A stretch of 31,447 bases of DNA from DTU036 sp964346475 (GTDB taxonomy: Bacteria > Bacillota > Clostridia > Peptostreptococcales > Acidaminobacteraceae). Shown here piece after piece: positions 7,653 to 15,132 of this stretch. The position numbers and the translations under genes are program-made. Numbering within the stretch: the first letter of the stretch is position 1; the number at the start of each line of letters is the position of its first letter. The stretch covers positions 1 through 31,447 of the forward strand of contig CAYFUM010000018.1 in NCBI GenBank assembly GCA_964346475.1, written 5' to 3'. Below the pieces are notes generated by a model, which was given only the letters and a program-made list of their open reading frames with translations, was not told the DNA's origin and did no database searches.

Positions 7653-8901
7653 GTCTTTCTTTACGGGCAAGATGGGCAGGCTCAATAGCCATATGGTCTC
7701 CTGCCAGTAGAGCTGCAACACCCTCAAGTTTTTCTTCCCTTTTACCTGTGCATACATCGCAGTGGCAATCGGGAACATAGCAATCAGGTTCAGTGTAGGT
7801 TGTAATAACCCCTTCGTAGTTTCTTAGAACCACTCTATTTGCTGACTGGCTGATTACATAGTTAGGCATGACAGGTGTCTTACCACCACCACCTGGAGCG
7901 TCGACAACAAAGGTGGGCACAGCGTAGCCCGAGGTATGGCCCCTTAGACCTTCAATGATTTCAATTCCCTTGGAAACCGAGGTTCTAAAGTGCTCTAGGC
8001 CAAAGCTTAGGTCACACTGGTAGATGTAGTAGGGACGAACCCTGATCCTTACAAGTTTTTGTACCAAATCCTTCATTATATGAACGCAGTCATTTACACC
8101 CTTGAGTAGAACTGACTGGTTGCCCAGGGGGATACCGGCATTGGCCATAAGTTCACAGGCCTCGGCAGATTCCCTGGTAATCTCATTGGGATGGTTGAAG
8201 TGGGTATTTAGCCAAATAGGATGGTACTTCTTTAGCATGTTGACCAGGTCCTCGGTGATGCGCTGGGGCATGACCACAGGAACCCTACTTCCTATACGGA
8301 TGATCTCCACATGGGGGATAGCCCTTAGTCTACTTACTATGTCCTCTAGCCTATCATCGCTCATAAGTAGGGCGTCTCCACCGGAGAGAAGAACGTCTCT
8401 TACAGCAGGAGTCCTAGCAATATAGTCAATGCCAGCGTCAATCTGGCTCTTATTTACTGCAGCATCGGTCTGGCCTGCAAAGCGCCTTCTAGTACAGTGG
8501 CGGCAATACATACTACACTGGTCTGTGATTAGAAAGAGCACCCTATCAGGATAACGGTGGGTTATTCCTGGTACTGGGGAGTCCTCATCTTCACTAAGTG
8601 GGTCCAGTAGGTCCCAGGGACTCTTATGGACTTCATTAACTGTAGGTACAGCCTGCTTTCTCACAGGATCATGGGGATCCTCAGGATCAATCAGGGATAG
8701 GTAGTAGGGGGTTATTGCCATGCGGAGGGTTTCAAGGGTTGTCTTAACCCCTTCTTCTTCCTCCTGGGTTAAAGGAATATACTTTTTAAGTTCTTCAAGA
8801 TTTTCTACGCGGTTTCTTACCTGCCACTTCCAACTCTTCCAGTCCTCATCGGAAACTCCAGGAAAGAGTTTCTCCCTTCTTGCTTCAGCTTCTAAATTCA
8901 T
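7639..8901 (-). CDS. kamA: L-lysine 2,3-aminomutase (radical SAM, PLP)
   Basis: Converts L-lysine to L-beta-lysine, the first step of lysine fermentation. The radical-SAM cluster motif is CSMYCRHC (Cys129, Cys133, Cys136), followed by TRRRFAG. The PLP lysine is Lys341 in APGGGGKTPVMPNY, and the C-terminal zinc-site cysteines lie in CYVPDCHCDVC (374-384). The length, 420 residues, matches the clostridial enzyme, and the long C-terminal tail fits a true LAM rather than the shorter YjeK/EpmB type that modifies EF-P. An AGGAG site lies about 6 nt before ATG 8901, overlapping the end of kdd. It is the fourth gene of the riboswitch-controlled operon. Confidence 0.97.
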   Translation of the reverse strand: MNLEAEARREKLFPGVSDEDWKSWKWQVRNRVENLEELKKYIPLTQEEEEGVKTTLETLRMAITPYYLSLIDPEDPHDPVRKQAVPTVNEVHKSPWDLLDPLSEDEDSPVPGITHRYPDRVLFLITDQCSMYCRHCTRRRFAGQTDAAVNKSQIDAGIDYIARTPAVRDVLLSGGDALLMSDDRLEDIVSRLRAIPHVEIIRIGSRVPVVMPQRITEDLVNMLKKYHPIWLNTHFNHPNEITRESAEACELMANAGIPLGNQSVLLKGVNDCVHIMKDLVQKLVRIRVRPYYIYQCDLSFGLEHFRTSVSKGIEIIEGLRGHTSGYAVPTFVVDAPGGGGKTPVMPNYVISQSANRVVLRNYEGVITTYTEPDCYVPDCHCDVCTGKREEKLEGVAALLAGDHMAIEPAHLARKERHVDK

Positions 8902-8912
8902 TTTTTTCTCCT

Positions 8913-9950
8913 TTATAGATAAAGTTTCTCAAAAATTTCTCTTAGTTTATCGGACTCCCGGAGCTCCTCCAGGGTAATCTCAGCGTGGTCCTTGGTGTAG
9001 CCATTTCCAACTATCATGGTGACATCCTTGCCGACACCTTCGGCGCCAAGGGCTGCCTTGGTAAAGGAGGTTGCCATGCTAAAGAAGTAGACGATTCCAC
9101 CGTCTCTAACGGGCAGGATGGTGGACATTTCTGCGTTGGGAACATTGACTACGTTAATGGCTATGTCATATTCCTTGCCATCATTGGCCGCCAGGGCCTT
9201 GTCTAGGACCTCCATGGGAGCCTGGACATTGGCTACAAAGATCTCATCGGCGTAGCCCAGGGAGGCTAGACGCTCTCTAGTGGCTTCTCTAGAAACCATG
9301 GCAACTACCTTGCCTGTAGGACCTACACGTTTTTTAGCTTCATAGACACACATCATGCCGCTCTTGCCGCTACCACCCAGGACTAGAACCCTGTCTCCTG
9401 GCTTTACAAGCTTGGCAGTCTGGGCTGGTGCACCGGCAACATCCAGAGCAGCCAGGGCTAGGTTTTCTGTCATGTCATCGGGAAGTTTAGCATAGATTCC
9501 TGATTCAAAGAGGATGGCGGTTCCATCGATCTCTACCCTATCAATCTCCTGGTAGACTTCCTTGATGCTATTAATCTTTAGTGGAGTTAAAGATAGGCTG
9601 ACCAGGGTTGCAATCTTGTCACCCTCCTTTATATCCACCTTGTCCTTTAGGGCTGAGCCGATCTCCTTTACTGTACCTATTAGCATTCCACCACTGCCAG
9701 TTACAGGGTTTTGCATCTTGCCACGCTCAGCTACAATCCCGGTGATCATCTCCTTGATTTTTTCAACATCGTGATCACAGGCATTTACTATTTGGGTAAA
9801 GCTTGCCGAGTCAATATTTAGGGCAATGACATCAACCAGGATCTCATTGTCATAGATCTTCATGTCATTGTCGATTTTCTGGGCTGCCTGGGGAAGAACT
9901 CCCTTGGGCTCAATTACTCTATGGGTTCCGTACTTGCATCCTAGACTCAT
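8913..9950 (-). CDS. kdd: L-erythro-3,5-diaminohexanoate dehydrogenase
   Basis: Oxidatively deaminates 3,5-diaminohexanoate to 3-keto-5-aminohexanoate with NAD(P)+, the third step after the two aminomutases. The 345-residue protein has the family's N-terminus (GCKYGTHRVIEPKGVLPQAA, residues 5-24) and a Rossmann nucleotide site RVLVLGGSGKSG near residues 187-198. ATG 9950 lies one base after the kce stop, and the AAGGAG ribosome binding site is inside the last codons of kce, so translation of the two is coupled. Identification rests on the family pattern and on its fixed place between kce and kamA. Confidence 0.95.
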   Translation of the reverse strand: MSLGCKYGTHRVIEPKGVLPQAAQKIDNDMKIYDNEILVDVIALNIDSASFTQIVNACDHDVEKIKEMITGIVAERGKMQNPVTGSGGMLIGTVKEIGSALKDKVDIKEGDKIATLVSLSLTPLKINSIKEVYQEIDRVEIDGTAILFESGIYAKLPDDMTENLALAALDVAGAPAQTAKLVKPGDRVLVLGGSGKSGMMCVYEAKKRVGPTGKVVAMVSREATRERLASLGYADEIFVANVQAPMEVLDKALAANDGKEYDIAINVVNVPNAEMSTILPVRDGGIVYFFSMATSFTKAALGAEGVGKDVTMIVGNGYTKDHAEITLEELRESDKLREIFEKLYL

Positions 9951-9951
9951 C

Positions 9952-10773
9952 TTATCTCTCCTTTAGTCCTAAAATTTCCCTTGCCTCTGCAGGCGTAGCG
10001 ATTTCTCTTCCCAGTTCCTTAGCTAGTCTAACTACTCTTTCTACTAGTTCACCATTGCTCTTAGCAAGGACTCCTCTATCCAGGTAGATGTTGTCTTCAA
10101 AGCCAACCCTTACATGACCTCCCATGGCAATGCCTATAGCTGCCATGGGGAACTCATGGCGGCCAATGCCTGCCACGGTCCAGGTTGAACCCTGAGGAAT
10201 GCTATCCACCATAAAGGCCAGGTCCCTGGCAGAAGCAGCCATCTGGACTCCTAGAACAAAGTCAAAGTGCATAGGTTTTTTAATAAAGCCCTGCTTTTCA
10301 AAACGGATAGCATAGTCTACCATGCCCTTATCAAAGACCTCGATTTCAGGCTTGATTCCTCTTTCTATCATAATTTTTCCAAAGTTCTTAATGGTGTTTT
10401 CAGAGTTTACAAAGATCTCATCGCCACCAAAGTTTAGGGTTCCACAGTCTAGAGTAGCCATTTCAGTGCCTTCAATCTCTGTGGGCTGAAGTCTTTCCAG
10501 GTCGGTCATGCCAACGGCTCCACCGGTGGAGGGCTGGATGATTACATCGGGGGCAACCTCTCTAATGGCATTAATACAAGCCTCAAAACGGGCCTTGTCC
10601 TGGGTAGGTGTTCCATCATCTTCTCTGACGTGGAGATGTATAATACTGGCCCCTGCATCATAGGCACTCTTGGCTTCCCTGGCAATTTCTTCAACTGTGT
10701 AGGGAACAGCAGGGTTATGTTCTTTAGTTACCTCGGCACCACAAATGGCAGCTGTAATAATTAGTTTACTCAT
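9952..10773 (-). CDS. kce: 3-keto-5-aminohexanoate cleavage enzyme
   Basis: Zinc enzyme that exchanges the two-carbon end of 3-keto-5-aminohexanoate with acetyl-CoA, giving 3-aminobutyryl-CoA and acetoacetate. The first metal-site motif IIHLHVRED carries His46 and His48, the same numbering as known for the Cloacimonas enzyme, and a downstream glutamate in GFEDNIY (Glu226) fits the third ligand. The start is ATG 10773, not the longer in-frame 10827: CGGAGG lies ideally before 10773 and the protein then begins MSKLIITAAICGAEVT as in relatives, giving 273 residues. The upstream gene kal ends three bases before, and its last codons form the ribosome binding site. Confidence 0.96.
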   Translation of the reverse strand: MSKLIITAAICGAEVTKEHNPAVPYTVEEIAREAKSAYDAGASIIHLHVREDDGTPTQDKARFEACINAIREVAPDVIIQPSTGGAVGMTDLERLQPTEIEGTEMATLDCGTLNFGGDEIFVNSENTIKNFGKIMIERGIKPEIEVFDKGMVDYAIRFEKQGFIKKPMHFDFVLGVQMAASARDLAFMVDSIPQGSTWTVAGIGRHEFPMAAIGIAMGGHVRVGFEDNIYLDRGVLAKSNGELVERVVRLAKELGREIATPAEAREILGLKER

Positions 10774-10775
10774 AT

Positions 10776-11156
10776 CTACCTCCGTTGTTTGTTTTTGGGA
10801 ACAACACAGGTTCCACTGGCCTTGCATACTAGTAGAGGTTCTTCTAAAACATCACAGGCTGAATCGCTGATATCAGGTCTAGGAACTATGACCTTATAGG
10901 CTTCAAATTCCATCTTCCTAGAGCTGGAACCCTCACTAACAATCCTGCCCCTGGCTTCAATAAAATCTCCAGCATAGACCGGTGCAGAAAACTCCACCAT
11001 GTCATAGGCAACAAAGAGCCCCTCATCACCGTCTCTACGAACCAGTAGTTCTGTAGCCACATCACCAAAGAGCTGGAGCATTTTGGCTCCGTCAACCAGA
11101 TTGCCTCCATAATGGGCATCGGCAGTACTCATTCTCAGTCTAATAGTAGAATCCAT
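10776..11156 (-). CDS. kal: 3-aminobutyryl-CoA ammonia-lyase
   Basis: Removes ammonia from 3-aminobutyryl-CoA to give crotonyl-CoA, linking lysine breakdown to butyrate formation. The 126-residue hotdog protein matches the length of known Kal proteins and carries the typical RMSTADAHYGGNLVDGA start and an FSAPVYAGDFIEARG segment. The open frame continues upstream to 11213, but the start chosen is ATG 11156, with AGGAAGGGAGAG before it; the extra 19 codons would lie inside the leader terminator and lack similarity to the family. It is the first gene after the lysine riboswitch, and its own last codons (CGG AGG TAG) supply the kce ribosome binding site. Confidence 0.94.
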   Translation of the reverse strand: MDSTIRLRMSTADAHYGGNLVDGAKMLQLFGDVATELLVRRDGDEGLFVAYDMVEFSAPVYAGDFIEARGRIVSEGSSSRKMEFEAYKVIVPRPDISDSACDVLEEPLLVCKASGTCVVPKNKQRR

Positions 11157-11180
11157 ACTCTCTCCCTTCCTATTTGGCTT

Positions 11181-11254
11181 AAAAAAAGCCCTACATGTTT
11201 TATCTTTCAACAAAACATAAATAGCGCTCCATGAAGATCATGACAGTGTAGGGC
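11181..11254 (-). terminator. Riboswitch-controlled leader terminator
   Basis: On the minus strand GCCCTACA (11254-11247) is perfectly complementary to TGTAGGGC (11195-11188), which is followed by seven T (11187-11181). Two smaller hairpins sit between the arms: CATGATCTTCATG (aptamer P5) and ATGTTTT/AAAACAT. The upstream arm is part of the lysine aptamer, so the terminator and the folded aptamer exclude each other. Confidence 0.75.
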
Positions 11255-11379
11255 GTCCACCCATCCACCAAGAAAAAAGCCGGGCAGGACTTATTTCTTT
11301 CGGCGTTTAACCCTTCACAGCAGCGCACGATTGCCCCCTCGACTAGCCCTGCTCCTACCCTTTAAACGCGCCTCTATTT
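11219..11379 (-). ncRNA. Lysine riboswitch (LYS element/L-box) aptamer in the kal leader
   Basis: The 161-nt minus-strand leader matches the lysine aptamer in order and spacing. P1 is AAATAG with CTATTT. The conserved GAGGCGCG follows. P2 is GCGTTTAA (11369-11362) with TTAAACGC (11310-11303). Then come the AAGGG run and the conserved GCCGAAAG. P3 follows, with a loop TGCCC (11286-11282) able to kiss GGGCA in the P2 arm (11336-11332). Next is a P4 arm ending CCCTACAC, then CTGTCATGATCTTCATGGAGCGCTATTT split as junction, P5 and the P1 3' strand. It sits 20 nt after a -10 box and directly upstream of the lysine-degrading operon. Identity is seen by eye against the known Bacillus subtilis lysC element, without a covariance search. 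Confidence 0.9.
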
Positions 11380-11399
11380 ACCTATTCTTGATTAGCTTA

Positions 11400-11429
11400 A
11401 TTATACTTGATTTACCTCTATTTATGCAA
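11400..11429 (-). promoter_or_regulatory. Promoter of the lysine-fermentation operon
   Basis: The minus strand has TTGCAT (11429-11424), an 18-nt spacer and a perfect TATAAT (11405-11400). Transcription would start about 20 nt before the riboswitch P1. A perfect palindrome overlaps the -35. Confidence 0.8.
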
Positions 11430-11440
11430 GAATATTCTTG
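11427..11440. promoter_or_regulatory. 14-bp palindrome overlapping the -35 box, possible operator
   Basis: CAAGAATATTCTTG is a perfect inverted repeat covering the edge of the -35 box. The half-site CAAGAATA occurs again on the minus strand at 11390-11383, between the -10 and the aptamer. This arrangement fits a repressor or activator site; no regulator gene is adjacent. Confidence 0.4.
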
Positions 11441-11533
11441 AATTTAACAAAGAATTGGGGCTAAAGCCTGTTTTCTATTTCACAAAAGTAACCAACTAGG
11501 AAAAAAATCTTTAAGGATCCACCCGTTAGTATT

Positions 11534-11562
11534 TTGAAGGATAGGCGGCCTTAACCTATAAT
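11534..11562 (+). promoter_or_regulatory. Promoter of the antiporter/PII-like genes
   Basis: TTGAAG, a 17-nt spacer and a perfect TATAAT (11557-11562), followed 18 nt later by GAGGAGG before the TTG start. The stretch 11441-11533, between the two divergent promoters, shows nothing else recognisable. Confidence 0.75.
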
Positions 11563-11591
11563 GGATAGGACTATAACTTGAGGAGGAATTA

Positions 11592-12758
11592 TTGGATTTG
11601 TATTTTAAACTTGCACTACTATTTATTTTTGCCTTTATTATGGCCAAGCTCCTGGGAAAATTAAGACTACCCAGCGTAACTGGCTATCTTATAGGATGAC
11701 TATTACTTGGCCCCAGTCTTTTTAATCTAATAGGACCTGGAGAAACAAAGATAATTGAATTTATCAATGACTTTGCCCTGGTTGCCATAGCCTTTAACAT
11801 AGGCTCGGCCTTTTTATGGGAGGACTTTAAAAAAACTGGGTAGGGAGGTTCTACTTATCACTGCCTATGAGGTCCTGGTTGTGGTGGTCCTGGTCTTTCT
11901 AGTCATGTTTCTATAAGGCAGGACCTTGTCTTTAGCCTTGTTATAGCCCCCATGTCAGCTGCCACTGCTCCAGCAGGAACCATGATGGTCATCCAGCAGT
12001 ACAGGGCCAAGGGCCCCCTGTCGGACACCATCCTACCCATAACAGCCCTGGACGACGTACTGGGAGTTGTGGTTTTTGGAGTAGGCCTGTCGATAGCCAA
12101 GCTTGTTAGTGGTGGCCAGTCCATCTCTATCTTTAACCTTTTTTATAACCCCTTAAAGGAGATTCTGCTTGCACTGGTGATTGGCTTTGTCCTGGCCCTG
12201 GTTTTCTCCAAGCTTCGAGTCTTTATAAAAAGCGAGGATGAGGACCTGGTAGCCCATCTGGCCCTACTCTTTATGAACCTGGCCCTGAGCTACAAATTCA
12301 GTGTATCTCCCCTTTTAACAGCCATGGTGCTGGGGGGAGTTATCTGCAACCTGGTTCCCCACTCTATAAGGAGCTTTTCCAATCTTAATAGGTTTATGAA
12401 TCCCTTTAACGTGCTATTTTTTGCCTTTGCAGGTGCCAGCCTAGACCTGAGGGTTCTGGCTAGCATAGGTCTTATGGGCCTACTCTATGTCCTCTCAAGA
12501 GGCAGTGGCAAGTGGCTGGGAGCCACCCTGGGAGCCAAAAGAGCGGGTTCTAGTAAAAAGGTCCAAAAATACATTGGCTTAGCTCTACTACCCCAGGGAG
12601 GCATATCCATAGGCCTATCCATGATTGTGGCCAGGGAGCTTCCCGGCTACAGCCATGAAATTATAAGTGTGATTCTCTTTTCTGTCCTGGTTTTTGAAAT
12701 TCTAGGACCTGTCTTTGCGAAAATAGCCATTGAAAAAGCCGGAGAAGCCCGGGTCTAG
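11592..12758 (+). pseudogene. CPA2-family cation/proton antiporter, broken
   Basis: Reads as a KefB/NhaP-like membrane antiporter of about 388 codons, but is not open. It starts at TTG 11592 after a strong GGAGG. The first stretch (LRLPSVTGYLIG, then LLLGPS) is interrupted by TGA where relatives have glycine. After IEFINDFALVAIAFNIGSAF the frame shifts at a run of seven A near 11829-11835; in the next frame it continues LGREVLLITAYEVLVVVVL. A second, compensating shift near 11915 restores the first frame at RQDLVFSLVIAPMSAATAPAG. From 11952 the rest is intact (268 residues, several membrane segments, ITALDD motif). Three lesions within about 220 bases in an otherwise well-preserved gene suggest recent loss or consensus errors in the assembly. 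Confidence 0.8.
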
Positions 12759-12766
12759 GAGGATAT

Positions 12767-13114
12767 ATGTACGTACTTTTCTTAGTTCTAAATAAAACCC
12801 AATACTTGGAGGAGGTCCTGATCTCCCTGAAAAAAGCTGGGGTCAAGGGGGCCACCATCCTGGACTCCCAGGGCATGGGCTCTACAATAGTGGCAGCTGA
12901 AATGACCAATGTCCCCCTCTTTGCAGCTCTAAGAAGCAGCTTTGATAGGGACCACCCCTATAATAAGACGGTCTTCACCGTGGTTGACTCCGAGGAACTC
13001 CTTTTAAAGGCCATGGAGGCCATTAAGTCCGTTGTAGGAGAACTGGACAAGCCCAATGAAGGCCTTATGTTTGCCCTGCCAATCAGCCATGTAGCTGGAA
13101 TAAACCAGAAATAA
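12767..13114 (+). CDS. PII-like (GlnB-superfamily) small regulatory protein
   Basis: A 115-residue protein with the ferredoxin-like pattern of the PII superfamily: MYVLFLVLNKTQYLEEVLISLKKAG at the start is hydrophobic strand then helix, followed by the loop motif KGATILDSQGMG (residues 27-38), and a second strand/helix repeat FTVVDSEELLLKAMEAIKSVVG. It lacks the canonical long T-loop tyrosine region, so it is a PII-like rather than classical GlnB/GlnK protein. It begins 8 bases after the antiporter stop with AGGAGG overlapping that stop, so it was probably a regulatory partner of the transporter. It remains intact although the antiporter gene is broken. The ligand is unknown. Confidence 0.7.
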   Translation: MYVLFLVLNKTQYLEEVLISLKKAGVKGATILDSQGMGSTIVAAEMTNVPLFAALRSSFDRDHPYNKTVFTVVDSEELLLKAMEAIKSVVGELDKPNEGLMFALPISHVAGINQK

Positions 13115-13143
13115 AGTTAAAACCTATAAGGTATTTAGAAAAG

Positions 13144-13179
13144 ATAAGGGACCCATCTACTAATAGATAGGTCCCTTAT
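13144..13179. terminator. Bidirectional terminator between the PII-like gene and hbd
   Basis: A 16-pair stem with one mismatch (ATAAGGGACC...GGTCCCTTAT core) and a 4-nt loop between convergent genes. The T-rich tails are short on both sides. Confidence 0.75.
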
Positions 13180-13201
13180 TCCTTTCTGAGAAAAAGTTCT
13201 T

Positions 13202-14041
13202 CTAATAGTCGTAGAAGCCCTTCTTAGTCTTTCTACCCAGATGCCCAGCCCTTACCATCTTTCTTAAAAGGCTGTGGGCTCTGTATTTTGGGTCCTGGTA
13301 CTCGGTGTAGAGTACATCCATAATATTTAAGCAAACATCCAGTCCCACCAGGTCTCCAAGAGCCAGGGGCCCCATGGGATGGTTGGCACCCAGCATCATG
13401 GACTTATCAATATCCTCTGCACTGGCAACGCCATCGGCTAGGATTCCAACCCCCTCATTTATCATGGGAATAAGTATACGGTTTACTACAAAACCTGGAG
13501 CTTCTTCTACCCTTACAGGGGTCTTACCCAGCTCCTCAGCCAGGGCAAATACCCGCTCTTCTACTTCCTTTTCCGTTGCCACACCACAGATCACCTCAAC
13601 CAGCTTCATCATGGGAACTGGATTGAAAAAGTGCATACCTATTACCTTGCCAGGACGATTGGTGGCAGAGGCAATTTCAGTTATGGATAGAGAGGAGGTG
13701 TTGGTTGCTAGAATAACATCCTCGGCAAGTAACTCATCAAGCTTTGCAAAGAGTTCTTTTTTTGCCTCTATCTCCTCGGCGGCAGCCTCAATAATAAAAT
13801 CTACATCCTTTAAATCTTCAAGTTCTGTGGTTCCCTTAACCAGGGCCATAACCCCTTCCAGCTCCTCCTCAGTCATCTTCTCTTTTTTAACCAGTCTAGA
13901 AAGGCCCTTGTTAATTGTGGCAAGGCCCCTTTCAATTGATGATTCCCTACGGGCCATCATTACTACTTCATGGCCCTTTTGAGCTAGAATCTGTGCAATT
14001 CCTGCACCCATAGTACCTGTTCCAACTACTCCAAATTTCAT
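13202..14041 (-). CDS. hbd: 3-hydroxybutyryl-CoA dehydrogenase
   Basis: Reduces acetoacetyl-CoA to 3-hydroxybutyryl-CoA with NAD(P)H in the clostridial butyrate route. The 279 residues match the family. The N-terminal Rossmann site is GVVGTGTMGAGIA. NTSSLSITEIA and GMHFFNPVPMMKLVEV include the catalytic His137 and Glu149, and APGFVVNRI lies in the following helix. The C-terminal domain ends GHLGRKTKKGFYDY. It follows crt by eight bases with an AGGAGG site, forming a two-gene unit. Acetoacetate from lysine cleavage, once activated to acetoacetyl-CoA, would be a substrate. Confidence 0.96.
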   Translation of the reverse strand: MKFGVVGTGTMGAGIAQILAQKGHEVVMMARRESSIERGLATINKGLSRLVKKEKMTEEELEGVMALVKGTTELEDLKDVDFIIEAAAEEIEAKKELFAKLDELLAEDVILATNTSSLSITEIASATNRPGKVIGMHFFNPVPMMKLVEVICGVATEKEVEERVFALAEELGKTPVRVEEAPGFVVNRILIPMINEGVGILADGVASAEDIDKSMMLGANHPMGPLALGDLVGLDVCLNIMDVLYTEYQDPKYRAHSLLRKMVRAGHLGRKTKKGFYDY

Positions 14042-14049
14042 TTTTCCTC

Positions 14050-14820
14050 CTATTTAAATTCAGCTTTCCTTTTATCTACAAAGGCCTTCATGCCTTCTTT
14101 TTGATCTTCATGGGCAAAACAAAGGGCAAAGAGGTCATTTTCCGTAAGTATAGCTCCATCTATATCCTGGTCCAGTCCCCTATCAATAGCCTCTTTGGAT
14201 TTAGAAACAGCCGAGGATGAGTTAGCTGCTATAAGGCTAGCCATCTCCCTGGCCCTATCCATAAGCTCTTCAGGCTCCACCACCTGGTTTACAAGTCCCA
14301 TCTCCAGAGCCTCATCAGCTCTAATCACCCTTCCTGTATAGATAAGCTCCTTGGCTCTTCCAGGGCCCACAAGTCTAGCTAGCCTAACAGTGCCAGAAAA
14401 GCCCGGTGTAATGCCTAGGCCCACCTCTGGTTGACCCAGCTTAGCCTTGCTGGAGGCCAGGCGAATATCACAGGCTAGAGCCAGTTCACAGCCTCCGCCC
14501 AGGGCAAAGCCATTGACTGCTGCCAGGACTGGTAGAGGTAGCTTTTCGATCTTCCTAAAAACCCTGGAACCCAGCCTAGCAAAGTCCAGAGCCTCCTCCA
14601 CACTTAAACTTTCCATCTCCTTGATATCAGCTCCTGCCACAAAGGCCCTGCCTTCTCCAGTTATGATAAGGGCCCTTAGAGCCTCATAATCCAGGCCATC
14701 AACCCAGGACTCCAGCTCCCTAAGGAGTTTAGTATTAAGGGCATTTAGGGTTTCAGGGCTATTTATACTGAGAATGCCGACTTTTTCCTCAACCTGCCAT
14801 TTAAGTAATGTGAAATTCAT
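14050..14820 (-). CDS. crt: 3-hydroxybutyryl-CoA dehydratase (crotonase)
   Basis: Dehydrates 3-hydroxybutyryl-CoA to crotonyl-CoA, the same intermediate that Kal makes from lysine. It is a 256-residue enoyl-CoA hydratase-fold protein. Both catalytic glutamates are present, Glu112 in LGGGCELALACD and Glu132 in LGQPEVGLG, and the oxyanion-hole segment RAFVAGADIKEM (59-70) is normal. AGGAGG precedes ATG 14820. Other crotonase-family reactions cannot be excluded from sequence alone, but pairing with hbd and the two glutamates make this the natural reading. Confidence 0.93.
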   Translation of the reverse strand: MNFTLLKWQVEEKVGILSINSPETLNALNTKLLRELESWVDGLDYEALRALIITGEGRAFVAGADIKEMESLSVEEALDFARLGSRVFRKIEKLPLPVLAAVNGFALGGGCELALACDIRLASSKAKLGQPEVGLGITPGFSGTVRLARLVGPGRAKELIYTGRVIRADEALEMGLVNQVVEPEELMDRAREMASLIAANSSSAVSKSKEAIDRGLDQDIDGAILTENDLFALCFAHEDQKEGMKAFVDKRKAEFK

Positions 14821-14852
14821 TTTACCTCCTATGTTAAAGTTCTTCCAAGGCC

Positions 14853-14882
14853 AGTATATAACATTTCACCCCATAAGTACAA
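14853..14882 (-). promoter_or_regulatory. Promoter of crt-hbd
   Basis: The minus strand has TTGTAC (14882-14877), an 18-nt spacer and TATACT (14858-14853), just after the terminator of the opp operon. Confidence 0.55.
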
Positions 14883-14884
14883 AT

Positions 14885-14912
14885 AAAAAAAACCTCCTCC
14901 CATAGGAGAAGG
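14885..14912 (-). terminator. Terminator of the opp operon
   Basis: On the minus strand CCTTCTCC pairs with GGAGGAGG (one G-U) around loop TATG and is followed by eight T. It lies seven bases after the stop of the 70-residue membrane protein gene. Confidence 0.9.
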
Positions 14913-14919
14913 CCTAGCT

Positions 14920-15132
14920 TTACTGCCAGGGTCTGACAAGATAAAGGATGATAAAGAGCACAAGAAAGATAGGGAGAAAGGCGTAGTAGGCTCCTATCAC
15001 CATGGATAGAAAATCTCCCTTTTCCAGCTCCACCTGGTTCTTATACTTATTTAGGTCTTCAAGATCCTCAGAGGAGCTCTTCTCTTTACTTTTAGCTTCA
15101 AATATCCTATCTATCTTATCTTTATAAAACAT
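14920..15132 (-). CDS. Small single-pass membrane protein at the end of the opp operon
   Basis: A 70-residue protein not assignable to a family by eye. Residues 1-40 are highly charged (KDKIDRIFEAKSKEKSSSED), and residues 43-66 form one hydrophobic segment (MVIGAYYAFLPIFLVLFIIL) followed by YLVRPWQ, so a membrane protein with a charged cytoplasmic N-terminal part is likely. The start overlaps the oppF stop by 11 nt and the gene ends seven bases before a strong terminator, which supports a real gene translated with the transporter. It could be an accessory or stability factor for the Opp complex; that is inference. Confidence 0.55.
   Translation of the reverse strand: MFYKDKIDRIFEAKSKEKSSSEDLEDLNKYKNQVELEKGDFLSMVIGAYYAFLPIFLVLFIILYLVRPWQ

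Noticed and set aside
7653..7778. N-terminal extension of kamB into kamA
   Set aside because: Would overlap conserved KamA zinc-site codons; ATG 7652 gives the usual overlap-coupled start.
11697..11699. TGA in the antiporter as selenocysteine or recoding
   Set aside because: TGA ends dnaE normally, the site replaces a conserved glycine in a membrane helix, and two frameshifts follow, so decay or error is simpler.
13374..13982. Plus-strand open frame of 202 codons over hbd
   Set aside because: Ser/Thr/Ile-rich antisense shadow of a clear dehydrogenase gene.
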